Source of the DNA: Halorhodospira sp.
GTDB lineage: Bacteria > Pseudomonadota > Gammaproteobacteria > Nitrococcales > Halorhodospiraceae
DNA length: 17,277 nucleotides
Direction: 5' to 3'
NCBI GenBank assembly: GCA_007121755.1
Contig: SKJZ01000236.1
Span: 1 to 17,277 of the forward strand
Numbering within the stretch: the first letter of the stretch is position 1; every line of letters starts with the position of its first letter. The translations under genes and the position numbers were made by a program. The notes under the pieces were generated by a model. The model ran no database searches and was not told where the DNA came from. It saw only the letters and a program-made list of their open reading frames with translations. Positions 7,155-14,233 of this stretch are shown here, piece by piece.

Positions 7155-7316
7155 CTACGAACCGATGGCATTGCCCGGTTGGGTGGGAGCGGGTACATCC
7201 ATACGGGGGCGTCGGCGGCATGGATGCCGCCGTCGAGCGTACAGGGATGTATTCACAGCGTCCCCCGTATGGATGTACCCGCTCCCACCCAACCGGGCAA
7301 TGCCATCGGTTCGTAG
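7155..7316. repeat. Palindromic intergenic element 1: perfect 55-bp inverted repeat with 52-bp core
   Basis: Bases 7155-7209 and 7262-7316 are exact reverse complements over all 55 positions. The core (7210-7261) holds a small hairpin, GGCGGC (7214-7219) with GCCGCC (7226-7231), then a conserved stretch including ACAGGGATGTATTCAC. The element fills most of the gcvR-dapA gap. No target-site duplication is visible at its ends and it encodes no protein. A transcript crossing it would fold into a very stable cruciform-like hairpin in the dapA leader. The core is related to the element at 13840-13978. Confidence 0.92.
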
Positions 7317-7348
7317 GTTCTGTCTGCTTTTTGTGAATGGAGGGGGCG

Positions 7349-8236
7349 ATGTTCCGCGGCAGTATGGTGGCCTTGGTCACCCCGATGAAGTCCCAGGACG
7401 GTATCCGTGACGCCGTGGATTACGAGGCGCTGGACCGGCTGGTTCAGTTTCATGTCGAGCAGGGCACCGACGCCATCGTCGCCGTCGGCACCACCGGTGA
7501 GTCCGCCACGCTCGACTACGACGAGCACCGCCAAGTCATGCAGCGCGTGGTCGATGCCGCGCGCGGCCGGATTCCGGTCATCGGCGGGACCGGGGCCAAC
7601 TCGACCTGGGAGGCCATCGAGCTGACCCGCTCCGCGATGGAGGGGGGGTGCGACGCGGTTCTGCTGGTGGTCCCGTACTACAACAAGCCGACCCAGAACG
7701 GTCTGCTCCGCCACTTCACGGCGCTGGCCGAAGCGGTGCCGATCCCGCAGATCCTTTACAACATCCCGGGGCGCACCGGCTGTGACATGCTCCCGGAGAC
7801 AGTGGACCGGTTGGCCGCCATCCCGAACATCGTCGGGATCAAGGAGGCGCACGGCACCGTGGACCGGGCGCGGGAGGTCATTGAGCGTTGCGGCGACCGG
7901 TTGGATGTCTACTCGGGGGACGACGGCAACGCCCGCGAGATGATCTACGCCGGCGCCAAGGGGGCCATTTCGGTAAGCGCCAACGTGGCTCCTTGGCATA
8001 TGCAGAAGATGTGCGCCGCCGCGCTGGAGGGCGACCGGGCCCGCGCCGAAGAGCTGGATGCCTTGATGGCCCCGTTGCACAAGGCGCTCTTCCTGGAGAC
8101 CAATCCCATTCCCGTCAAGTGGGCGGTGGAGCAACTGGGGCTTATCGAAGGCGGCATCCGGTTGCCGATGGTGCGCCTGGCCAGCGAGCACCACGAAGCG
8201 GTGCGCCAAGCAATGCGGCAAGTCGGCATTCTGTGA
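7349..8236 (+). CDS. dapA: 4-hydroxy-tetrahydrodipicolinate synthase
   Basis: 295 residues (E. coli DapA 292). Cytoplasmic TIM-barrel aldolase condensing pyruvate with aspartate semialdehyde, the committed step to lysine and meso-diaminopimelate. Visible residues: the pyruvate-binding Thr48-Thr49 in AVGTTGESATL, Tyr111 in PYYNKPTQ, Tyr137 and Arg142 in ILYNIPGRTGCDM, and the Schiff-base Lys165 in VGIKEAHGT. Each is offset by about four from E. coli numbering. The ATG at 7349 follows GGAGG (7339-7343) at 5 nt and gives the family N-terminus MFRGSMVALVTPM; the in-frame ATG at 7337 lies before that site and is rejected. It is first in dapA-bamC-purL, with its stop overlapping the bamC start. Its leader carries palindromic element 1. 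Confidence 0.97.
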   Translation: MFRGSMVALVTPMKSQDGIRDAVDYEALDRLVQFHVEQGTDAIVAVGTTGESATLDYDEHRQVMQRVVDAARGRIPVIGGTGANSTWEAIELTRSAMEGGCDAVLLVVPYYNKPTQNGLLRHFTALAEAVPIPQILYNIPGRTGCDMLPETVDRLAAIPNIVGIKEAHGTVDRAREVIERCGDRLDVYSGDDGNAREMIYAGAKGAISVSANVAPWHMQKMCAAALEGDRARAEELDALMAPLHKALFLETNPIPVKWAVEQLGLIEGGIRLPMVRLASEHHEAVRQAMRQVGIL

Positions 8237-8871
8237 TCCACCGAGTTCGTTTCGTGCCGCCGGTCTTCGGCTCCGCCCTCCGCAATGCGCGTCCGGCCGT
8301 CTGCGGGGCGGCGCTGTTGTTATTGGCGGCGTGCGCCACGGAGCCTCTGCACCGCGATGAGGTGGACTACCCCGAACACTTGAAAATCCCCCCCGATCTG
8401 GTGGGCGAGGTAACGCCCCCCGCCGGCCGGGAGCCGGCGGCGGATGAGGCGGCGGATGACCGTGAGGCGGCCACGCTGCCGGACAGCCCCGCCGATACCG
8501 TTCCCACGCGGGTCAGCCACGACGGCGGGCGGTGGGTGCTCGATCTCCCCTGGGCGCCGGATCAGGCCTGGGCGCGGGTGGGAGAGGCCATGGGACGGCT
8601 CGATTTTACGATTCTGGACCGGCGGCGGGACGACTTCTACTACGCTATCCGCTACGAGCCTTACGCCGATGAAGAGGTCCGTCAGCCCGGCTTTTTCCGC
8701 CGCCTGTTTACCGGTGCCCGGCGGGTCGATACCAGCCCGCGGCGGTTTCTGGTGTATCTCGAAGAGCACGGCCGGGGAACCAGGGTGACGGTGACCGAGG
8801 CCGGCGGGGAGCCGGCGCCGGAACGGGTCGCCGAGCGGTTGTTGACGCTACTCGACCGGCACTCGTATTAG
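8233..8871 (+). CDS. bamC: BamC-like outer-membrane lipoprotein
   Basis: 212 residues from the GTG at 8233, which overlaps the dapA stop as GTGA. The N-terminus is a lipoprotein signal: arginines, the hydrophobic ALLLLAAC and lipobox LAAC with Cys34 as the lipidated residue. A motif after the Cys, YPEHLKIPPDL, resembles the segment of gammaproteobacterial BamC proteins that contacts BamD. One BamC-type alpha/beta domain follows (about 90-205: GRWVLDLPWAPDQAWARVGEAM, then the strand DFYYAIRYEPY). E. coli BamC is longer (344) with two such domains, so this is a short form. It is a non-essential accessory factor of the BAM complex for beta-barrel insertion. The dapA-bamC pairing is conserved in gammaproteobacteria and supports the assignment. 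Confidence 0.85.
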   Translation: MIHRVRFVPPVFGSALRNARPAVCGAALLLLAACATEPLHRDEVDYPEHLKIPPDLVGEVTPPAGREPAADEAADDREAATLPDSPADTVPTRVSHDGGRWVLDLPWAPDQAWARVGEAMGRLDFTILDRRRDDFYYAIRYEPYADEEVRQPGFFRRLFTGARRVDTSPRRFLVYLEEHGRGTRVTVTEAGGEPAPERVAERLLTLLDRHSY

Positions 8872-8924
8872 CGGGTGGGGTGTCGCGGGCCGCGGGTCCG
8901 GTAACGGGAGTATGGATCGTCTCT

Positions 8925-11900
8925 ATGCTGCGTATTGATGGAAAGCCCGCCTTATCAGAGTTCCGGCGCGACAAGCTGTTGGAATCCCTGGTCCGCGCCC
9001 GCCCCGATGTCCGGGACGTGGCTGCCCGCTACGTCCACTTCGTGGCCACCGGCCGGGCCCTGACCGCCGAAGAGCGGTCGGTCCTCGATGCGCTGCTCGA
9101 TTACGGACCCGACCTGCCGGAGCCGTCGGTGGAGGGGCAGGAGTTTCTGGCCGTCCCCCGGCCGGGCACGGTCTCCCCGTGGTCGAGCAAGGCCACCGAT
9201 ATCGCGCACAACTGCGGCTTGACGGCGGTGGAGCGGATCGAGCGCGGCACGCTCTATACGGTCCAGAGCGGCGGCGGCCCGATCGACGGAGCGCCTTGGC
9301 GCGCCGTGGCGGCGGCGCTGCACGACCCCATGGTCGAAATCGTGCTGGCCGACGCGGAAGACGCGGAGGTGCTGTTCCGTGGCCGGGAGCCGGCGCCGGT
9401 GGAGGTGGTGGACCTGTTGGAGGGCGGCCGCGATGCCCTGGCGGCCGCGAACGCCAAGCTCGGTCTGGCCCTGGCCGACGACGAGATGGAGTACCTCCTC
9501 GAGAGCTATTGGGAGTTGGGGCGCAACCCGACGGACGTCGAGTTGATGATGTTCGCGCAGGCGAATTCCGAGCACTGCCGGCACAAGATCTTCAACGCCG
9601 ACTGGATGATCGACGGCGCGCCCCGGAGCCACACGCTGTTCGCGATGATCCGCAATACCCACGCCCGCCGCCCCGACGGCGTCCTCTCGGCCTATCGGGA
9701 TAATGCCGCCGTGGTCGAGGGGTATCACGCCCAACGGCTCCTGGTCGGGGCCGACGGCGGCTATCGTGAGTCCGCCGAGCCGGCCCACCTGGTGATGAAG
9801 GTGGAGACCCACAACCACCCCACCGCCATCGAGCCGTACGCCGGGGCCGCCACCGGAACCGGCGGCGAGATCCGCGACGAGGCCGCCACCGGGCGCGGCG
9901 CTCGTCCCAAGGCGGGCTTGGCTGGCTTCACCGTCTCCAATCTGCGGCTCCCCGGTTATCCGCAGCCGTGGGAGGGGCCGGAGTCGCGGCCGCGGCGCAT
10001 CGCTTCGCCGCTCTCCATCATGCTCCACGGCCCCATCGGAGCGGCCCGGTACAACAACGAGTTCGGGCGTCCGGCGCTGGGGGGCTACTTCCGCACCCTG
10101 GAGATGGAGGTGCCCGGCCCCGGAGGCGGAACCGAGATCCGCGGGTACCACAAGCCGATTATGATCGCCGGCGGCATGGGTAATATCCGGTGCGGCCATG
10201 TGGAGAAGGCTCCGTTGCCGCCGGGAACCCCGGTGGTGGTGCTCGGCGGCCCCGCTCTGCTTATCGGCCTTGGAGGCGGCGCGGCGTCGTCGGTCAGTTC
10301 CGGGGAGAGTGACGAGGCGCTGGATCTCGCCTCGGTGCAGCGGGCCAACCCGGAGATGGAGCGCCGCGCCCAGGGGGTGCTGGACGCTTGCACCGCTTTG
10401 GGGGCGGGCGGCGCCGCCGGCAGTCCGATCCTCTCCATCCACGATGTCGGCGCCGGGGGGCTGTCCAACGCCGTACCGGAGATCCTCGACGACTCGGAGC
10501 GTGGCGGCCGGATCGAGCTGCGTACCGTACTCAGCGGCGATCAGGGCATGTCGCCGCTGGAGATCTGGTGTAACGAATCCCAGGAGCGGTATGTCGTCGC
10601 CGTCGACGCCGACCGGCTGAGCGAGTTCGAGGCGCTCTGCGCCCGCGAGCGTTGCCCCTACGCCGTGGTCGGCGAGGTCACCGAAGAGCGGCGGCTGGTG
10701 GTCGGGGACGGTCATTTCGATAACACGCCGGTCGATATCCCGATGGATCTGCTGTTGGGCAAGCCGCCCAAGATGCTCCGGGACGTGGAGCGGCGGGCCG
10801 TGCCGTCGCAGGAGACATCGCTGCCGGGTGTCACCGTGGAGGCGGCCCTTGAGCGAGTGCTGCGGTTGCCCGCGGTGGCCTCGAAGGAGTTCCTGGTGAC
10901 CATCGGCGATCGCACCGTCACGGGGCTGGTCGCCCGCGATCAAATGGTCGGGCCGTGGCAGGTGCCGGTCGCCGACTGCGCGCTGACCCTTGCCGACTAC
11001 GCCGGCTACACCGGTGAAGCGATGGCCATGGGGGAGCGGCCGGCGGCGGCGCTTCTCGATGCTCCGGCGTCGGGGCGGTTGGCCGTGGCCGAGGCCTTGA
11101 CCAATCTGGCCGCGGCGCCGGTCGGCGGTATCCAGCGGGTCAATCTGTCGGCCAATTGGATGGCCGCCTGCGGCCATCCCGGCGAGGACGCCGCCCTCTA
11201 CGACACGGTCAAGGCGGTGGGCATGGAGCTCTGTCCCGATCTCGGGGTGGCGATCCCGGTGGGCAAGGATTCGCTCTCGATGCGCACCGTGTGGTCGGAA
11301 CGGGGCGGCGAGCGGTCGGTTACTTCGCCGGTCTCCTTGGTGGTCTCGGCCTTCGCCCCGGTGGAGGATGTCCGCCGCTCGGTCACGCCGATGCTGCAGG
11401 CCTACGCCGGCGACACCGTACTGTTGGCGGTGGATCTGGGCTGCGGCCGCAACCGGCTGGGCGGCTCCGCGCTGATGCAGGTATACGGCCGTCCGGGCGG
11501 TGCGCCGGCGGATCTCGACCGGCCCAAGGGCTTGGCGGCGCTCTTCGACACTGTGCAGGGGCTGATGGCGGAAGGGCGCCTGCTCGCCTACCACGACCGC
11601 TCCGACGGCGGGCTCCTGGTCACGCTGCTGGAGATGGCCTTCGCCGGACGGTGCGGTTTGGACGTCGATCTCGGGGTCCTGGCGGCCCGCTGCCCGCCGG
11701 GGGTCGATCCGCTGGTGGCGGCCGCCTTCTCGGAGGAGCCCGGCGCCGTTCTGCAGGTGGCCGCCGCCGACGCCGGCTTCGTGGAGGATCTGTTCCGTCT
11801 GGAGCGCGTGCGCCACGGAGACAGCGATTTTGCCACCGATATCCACCGGATCGGCACGATCCGCCACGACGACCGGATCGTCGTTCACGGTGGCGGGGAG

Positions 11901-12857
11901 GTGCTCCTCGATCGTTCCCGCCGGGAGCTTCAATGTATCTGGTCCGAAACGAGCCACCGCATGCAGAGGCTGCGCGATGAGCCGGGGTGCGCGGACGAGG
12001 CGTTCAACTCTATCCCGGGTGGTGACGATTCCGGCTTGGCGCCCTACTTGACCTTCGATCTGAACGAGGATGTGGCCGCGCCGTATGTCGGTACCGGCGC
12101 GCCGCCCCGGGTGGCGATACTGCGCGAACAGGGCGTGAACGGCCATGTCGAGATGGCGGCGGCCTTCCGGCGGGCCGGTTTCGAGGCCGTCGATGTGCAT
12201 ATGACCGATATCCTGGAGGGGCGCGACGATCTGCGCTCCTATCGGGGCTTGGCGGTCTGCGGCGGCTTCTCCTACGGCGACGTGTTGGGCGCGGGGGGCG
12301 GTTGGGCCAAGAGCGTCCTCTTCCACGCGCGGGCGCGGGAGTGCTTTCGGGATTTTTTCCATCGCGAGGAGACCTTCTCGCTCGGTGTCTGCAACGGCTG
12401 TCAGATGCTCGCCCATTTGCGGGATCTCATCCCCGGAGCGGAGGCGTGGCCGCGTTTCGTTGCCAACCGGTCGGAGCAGTTCGAGGGGCGGCTCTCGCTG
12501 GTGGAGGTGCTGGAGTCGCCGTCGGTGTTGCTGCGGGGTATGGCCGGCGCGCGCCTGCCGATCGCCGTGGCCCACGGCGAGGGTCGGGTGGAGTCCAGCA
12601 GCGGTGATTCCGCCGCCCACCCCGCCCTGCGCTACGTGGACGCCTACGGGCGCCCGGCGGAAACGTATCCGGCCAATCCGAACGGTTCGCCCGGCGGGTT
12701 GACCGGTTTTACGAGCCGTGACGGGCGGGCGACGATCATGATGCCGCACCCCGAACGCGTCTTCCGCACTGTGCAGCATTCGTGGGCGCCGCCGGAGTGG
12801 GGGGAGGATGGGCCGTGGCTGCGGCTGTTCCGGAACGCTCGGGAGTGGGTGGGCTAG
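8925..12857 (+). CDS. purL: Phosphoribosylformylglycinamidine synthase (FGAM synthase), large single-chain form
   Basis: 1310 residues (E. coli PurL 1295). Catalyses the ATP- and glutamine-dependent conversion of FGAR to FGAM in purine synthesis. The order is an N-terminal PurS-like and linker region, two ATP-binding synthetase halves and a C-terminal glutaminase from about residue 1060. Landmarks are VETHNHPTAIEP (His296), HDVGAGGLSNA (near 506), the glutaminase nucleophile Cys1156 in LGVCNGCQM, and His1275/Glu1277 in MPHPERVFR. The ATG at 8925 gives MLRIDGKPALSEFR, matching the start of known PurL; an in-frame GTG at 8880 is possible, and the ribosome site is weak for either. It is last in the dapA-bamC-purL operon; in E. 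coli the gene next to bamC is purC instead. Confidence 0.96.
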   Translation: MLRIDGKPALSEFRRDKLLESLVRARPDVRDVAARYVHFVATGRALTAEERSVLDALLDYGPDLPEPSVEGQEFLAVPRPGTVSPWSSKATDIAHNCGLTAVERIERGTLYTVQSGGGPIDGAPWRAVAAALHDPMVEIVLADAEDAEVLFRGREPAPVEVVDLLEGGRDALAAANAKLGLALADDEMEYLLESYWELGRNPTDVELMMFAQANSEHCRHKIFNADWMIDGAPRSHTLFAMIRNTHARRPDGVLSAYRDNAAVVEGYHAQRLLVGADGGYRESAEPAHLVMKVETHNHPTAIEPYAGAATGTGGEIRDEAATGRGARPKAGLAGFTVSNLRLPGYPQPWEGPESRPRRIASPLSIMLHGPIGAARYNNEFGRPALGGYFRTLEMEVPGPGGGTEIRGYHKPIMIAGGMGNIRCGHVEKAPLPPGTPVVVLGGPALLIGLGGGAASSVSSGESDEALDLASVQRANPEMERRAQGVLDACTALGAGGAAGSPILSIHDVGAGGLSNAVPEILDDSERGGRIELRTVLSGDQGMSPLEIWCNESQERYVVAVDADRLSEFEALCARERCPYAVVGEVTEERRLVVGDGHFDNTPVDIPMDLLLGKPPKMLRDVERRAVPSQETSLPGVTVEAALERVLRLPAVASKEFLVTIGDRTVTGLVARDQMVGPWQVPVADCALTLADYAGYTGEAMAMGERPAAALLDAPASGRLAVAEALTNLAAAPVGGIQRVNLSANWMAACGHPGEDAALYDTVKAVGMELCPDLGVAIPVGKDSLSMRTVWSERGGERSVTSPVSLVVSAFAPVEDVRRSVTPMLQAYAGDTVLLAVDLGCGRNRLGGSALMQVYGRPGGAPADLDRPKGLAALFDTVQGLMAEGRLLAYHDRSDGGLLVTLLEMAFAGRCGLDVDLGVLAARCPPGVDPLVAAAFSEEPGAVLQVAAADAGFVEDLFRLERVRHGDSDFATDIHRIGTIRHDDRIVVHGGGEVLLDRSRRELQCIWSETSHRMQRLRDEPGCADEAFNSIPGGDDSGLAPYLTFDLNEDVAAPYVGTGAPPRVAILREQGVNGHVEMAAAFRRAGFEAVDVHMTDILEGRDDLRSYRGLAVCGGFSYGDVLGAGGGWAKSVLFHARARECFRDFFHREETFSLGVCNGCQMLAHLRDLIPGAEAWPRFVANRSEQFEGRLSLVEVLESPSVLLRGMAGARLPIAVAHGEGRVESSSGDSAAHPALRYVDAYGRPAETYPANPNGSPGGLTGFTSRDGRATIMMPHPERVFRTVQHSWAPPEWGEDGPWLRLFRNAREWVG

Positions 12858-12865
12858 GCTACGGT

Positions 12866-12903
12866 AACCGCCGCCCCGGGGCGAGCGGTTGCTTGTTGTG
12901 TTG
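12866..12903 (+). terminator. Probable terminator after purL
   Basis: AACCGCCGCCCC (12866-12877) pairs with GGGGCGAGCGGTT (12878-12890), leaving one bulged A and a tight CCGG tip. An imperfect T-rich run, GCTTGTTGTGTTG, follows. It lies in the 68-bp gap between purL and galU and probably ends the dapA-bamC-purL transcript. Confidence 0.5.
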
Positions 12904-12925
12904 AAGACGAATCAGGAGGTGCGTT

Positions 12926-13819
12926 GTGGCTGGTGGTGCTCAGATCCGTACCGTGGTCTTTCCCGTGGCCGGGCTCGGGACGCGCTTTTTGCCCGCCACC
13001 AAGGCGAGTCCCAAGGAGATGCTGCCGGTAGTGGATAAGCCGTTGATCCAGTACGCGGTGGAGGAGGCGGTGGCGGCGGGGGCGACCAATCTCGTCTTTA
13101 TCACCGGGCGCACCAAGCGGGCTATCGAGGATCACTTCGACACTGCCTATGAGTTGGAGCACGAACTGGAGGAGAAAGGCAAGCACGCCCTGCTGGAGTT
13201 GGTGCGCGCCACCGTGCCGAAGGGCGTCAATTGTATTTACATCCGCCAGGGCGAGCCTTTGGGGTTGGGGCACGCGGTCCACTGCGCGCGGCCGGTCATC
13301 GGCCGGGAGCCGATCGGTGTGATCCTGGCGGACGATTTGATCGATGGAGAACGGGAGCCGGTGCTCAGCCAGATGGCCGCGGTCCACGGCGAGAGCGGCG
13401 GCTGTTCGGTGCTGGGTGTGGAGCGGGTTCCGCGGGATGAGACCGACCGTTACGGCGTAGTCAGCGGAGAGCCGGTCGCCGACGGCATCACCGAAGTGAC
13501 GGGGATCGTGGAGAAGCCGGCGCCGGAACAGGCGCCTTCCAATCTGGCGGTGGTCGGGCGCTATATCCTGACGCCGGCCATTTTCGATCTGTTGGCCGAA
13601 ACCGCCCCCGACCACCGGGGGGAGATTCAGCTCACCGACGCAATCGCCGCGCTTCTGCAGATGGAGCGGGTGGTGGCCTATGAGTTTAACGGGGTCCGTT
13701 ACGATTGCGGCAATAAGCTCGGCTATCTGCAGGCCACCGTGGCGTATGGAATGCGGCATCCCGAGTTGGGCGAGCCTTTCAAGGCCTATCTGCGGGGGGT
13801 TGCCGGCGCCGGCCACTAA
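12926..13819 (+). CDS. galU: UTP-glucose-1-phosphate uridylyltransferase
   Basis: 297 residues, the normal length for bacterial GalU. Makes UDP-glucose from UTP and glucose-1-phosphate for lipopolysaccharide, exopolysaccharide, osmoprotectant and galactose metabolism. The nucleotide-binding signature GLGTRFLPATKASPKEMLP occupies residues 16-34; the DKPLIQYAVEEA helix, the GRTKRAIEDHFD segment, the GEPLGLGHAV loop (109-118) and the metal-binding LADD (134-137) follow. It starts at GTG 12926 with an excellent AGGAGGT (12914-12920) at 5 nt. It is separated from purL by a probable terminator and followed by a palindromic element, so it may be a single-gene unit. The VpsR-like regulator downstream is compatible with a polysaccharide role, but that link is inference. 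Confidence 0.96.
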   Translation: MAGGAQIRTVVFPVAGLGTRFLPATKASPKEMLPVVDKPLIQYAVEEAVAAGATNLVFITGRTKRAIEDHFDTAYELEHELEEKGKHALLELVRATVPKGVNCIYIRQGEPLGLGHAVHCARPVIGREPIGVILADDLIDGEREPVLSQMAAVHGESGGCSVLGVERVPRDETDRYGVVSGEPVADGITEVTGIVEKPAPEQAPSNLAVVGRYILTPAIFDLLAETAPDHRGEIQLTDAIAALLQMERVVAYEFNGVRYDCGNKLGYLQATVAYGMRHPELGEPFKAYLRGVAGAGH

Positions 13820-13839
13820 CCTTTCTTTCGGTAGTTACT

Positions 13840-13978
13840 AACGTTACGGGAAGCATTGCCGGGGTGGGGATCCCGTGAAGGGACGCCGTGAATCCATCCC
13901 TGGAGGCTTGACGGTCGCCGTCCAGGCGACCGACACCCTTAACGGGATCCCCACCCCGGCAATGCTTCCCGTAACGTT
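13840..13978. repeat. Palindromic intergenic element 2: perfect 37-bp inverted repeat
   Basis: Bases 13840-13876 and 13942-13978 are exact reverse complements. The 65-bp spacer holds a hairpin GGTCGCC (13913-13919) / GGCGACC (13925-13931) and, on the minus strand, CCAGGGATGGATTCACGGC. That stretch aligns with the core of the element at 7155-7316, so the two copies lie in opposite orientation. The outer arms share only GCATTGCC and a G-rich run with element 1. It begins 20 bp after the galU stop and could also end the galU transcript. No protein gene is supported here. Confidence 0.9.
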
Positions 13979-14233
13979 GGCAACGGACGCCGCCGCGCTC
14001 AGGCGCTTCTCCGCCGGGGCCGGCCGGCAGCGGTCGAGGGCATCGGAAAGTTTTACTCTTGTGCCCGCCCGTAAGCCCTCCTTTTGTGTGAAACCCTTAA
14101 ATATCATTCGCATACAATTATGGTGTGGTTATTGCAACATTCCGGAGCAATTGGGCCGGGCCGTGTTCTGTAGCCCCGGCATCCCAACGGTAACGCTGAT
14201 TACTTTCATGTTGCCATCGACCCGGAACCTTGC
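13979..14233 (+). promoter_or_regulatory. Leader and promoter region of the sigma54 activator gene
   Basis: This is the rest of a 414-bp gap between galU and the regulator. Bases 13979-14080 are GC-rich and show nothing recognisable. From 14081 the sequence becomes AT-rich and holds a TACAAT hexamer (14113-14118) and a sigma54-type element (14121-14136, listed separately). A small dyad, ATTGC (14131-14135) with GCAAT (14147-14151), follows. A GCCGGG / CCCGGC stem lies in the predicted leader around 14154-14180. Confidence 0.4.
14121..14136 (+). promoter_or_regulatory. Candidate sigma54 (-24/-12) promoter
   Basis: TGGTGTG-GTTA-TTGCA keeps the two invariant dinucleotides of the sigma54 consensus (TGGCACG-N4-TTGCA), GG at 14122-14123 and GC at 14134-14135, at the required spacing. 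Transcription would start near 14147, about 87 bp before the ATG of a sigma54 activator, suggesting autoregulation. The inner CAC of the -24 element is TGT, so strength is uncertain. Confidence 0.45.

Noticed and set aside
7108..7380. Small minus-strand ORF and other frames over palindromic element 1
   Set aside because: They simply translate both arms of the inverted repeat; no ribosome site or protein-like features are present.
7253..8221. 322-codon minus-strand frame over dapA
   Set aside because: It is the antisense shadow of dapA, with the same low-complexity character as other shadows in this GC-rich DNA.
8955..12779. A 1274-codon open frame on the minus strand across purL
   Set aside because: It is antisense to a clear full-length PurL. 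The translation is rich in Arg, His, Gly and Gln without domain motifs, as expected from strong GC bias at third codon positions leaving the antisense frame free of stops.
7155..13978. The two palindromic elements as the ends of one composite mobile element around dapA-galU
   Set aside because: The enclosed genes are conserved housekeeping genes in a typical gammaproteobacterial order, no transposase is present, and the arms of the two elements differ. Independent insertions fit better.
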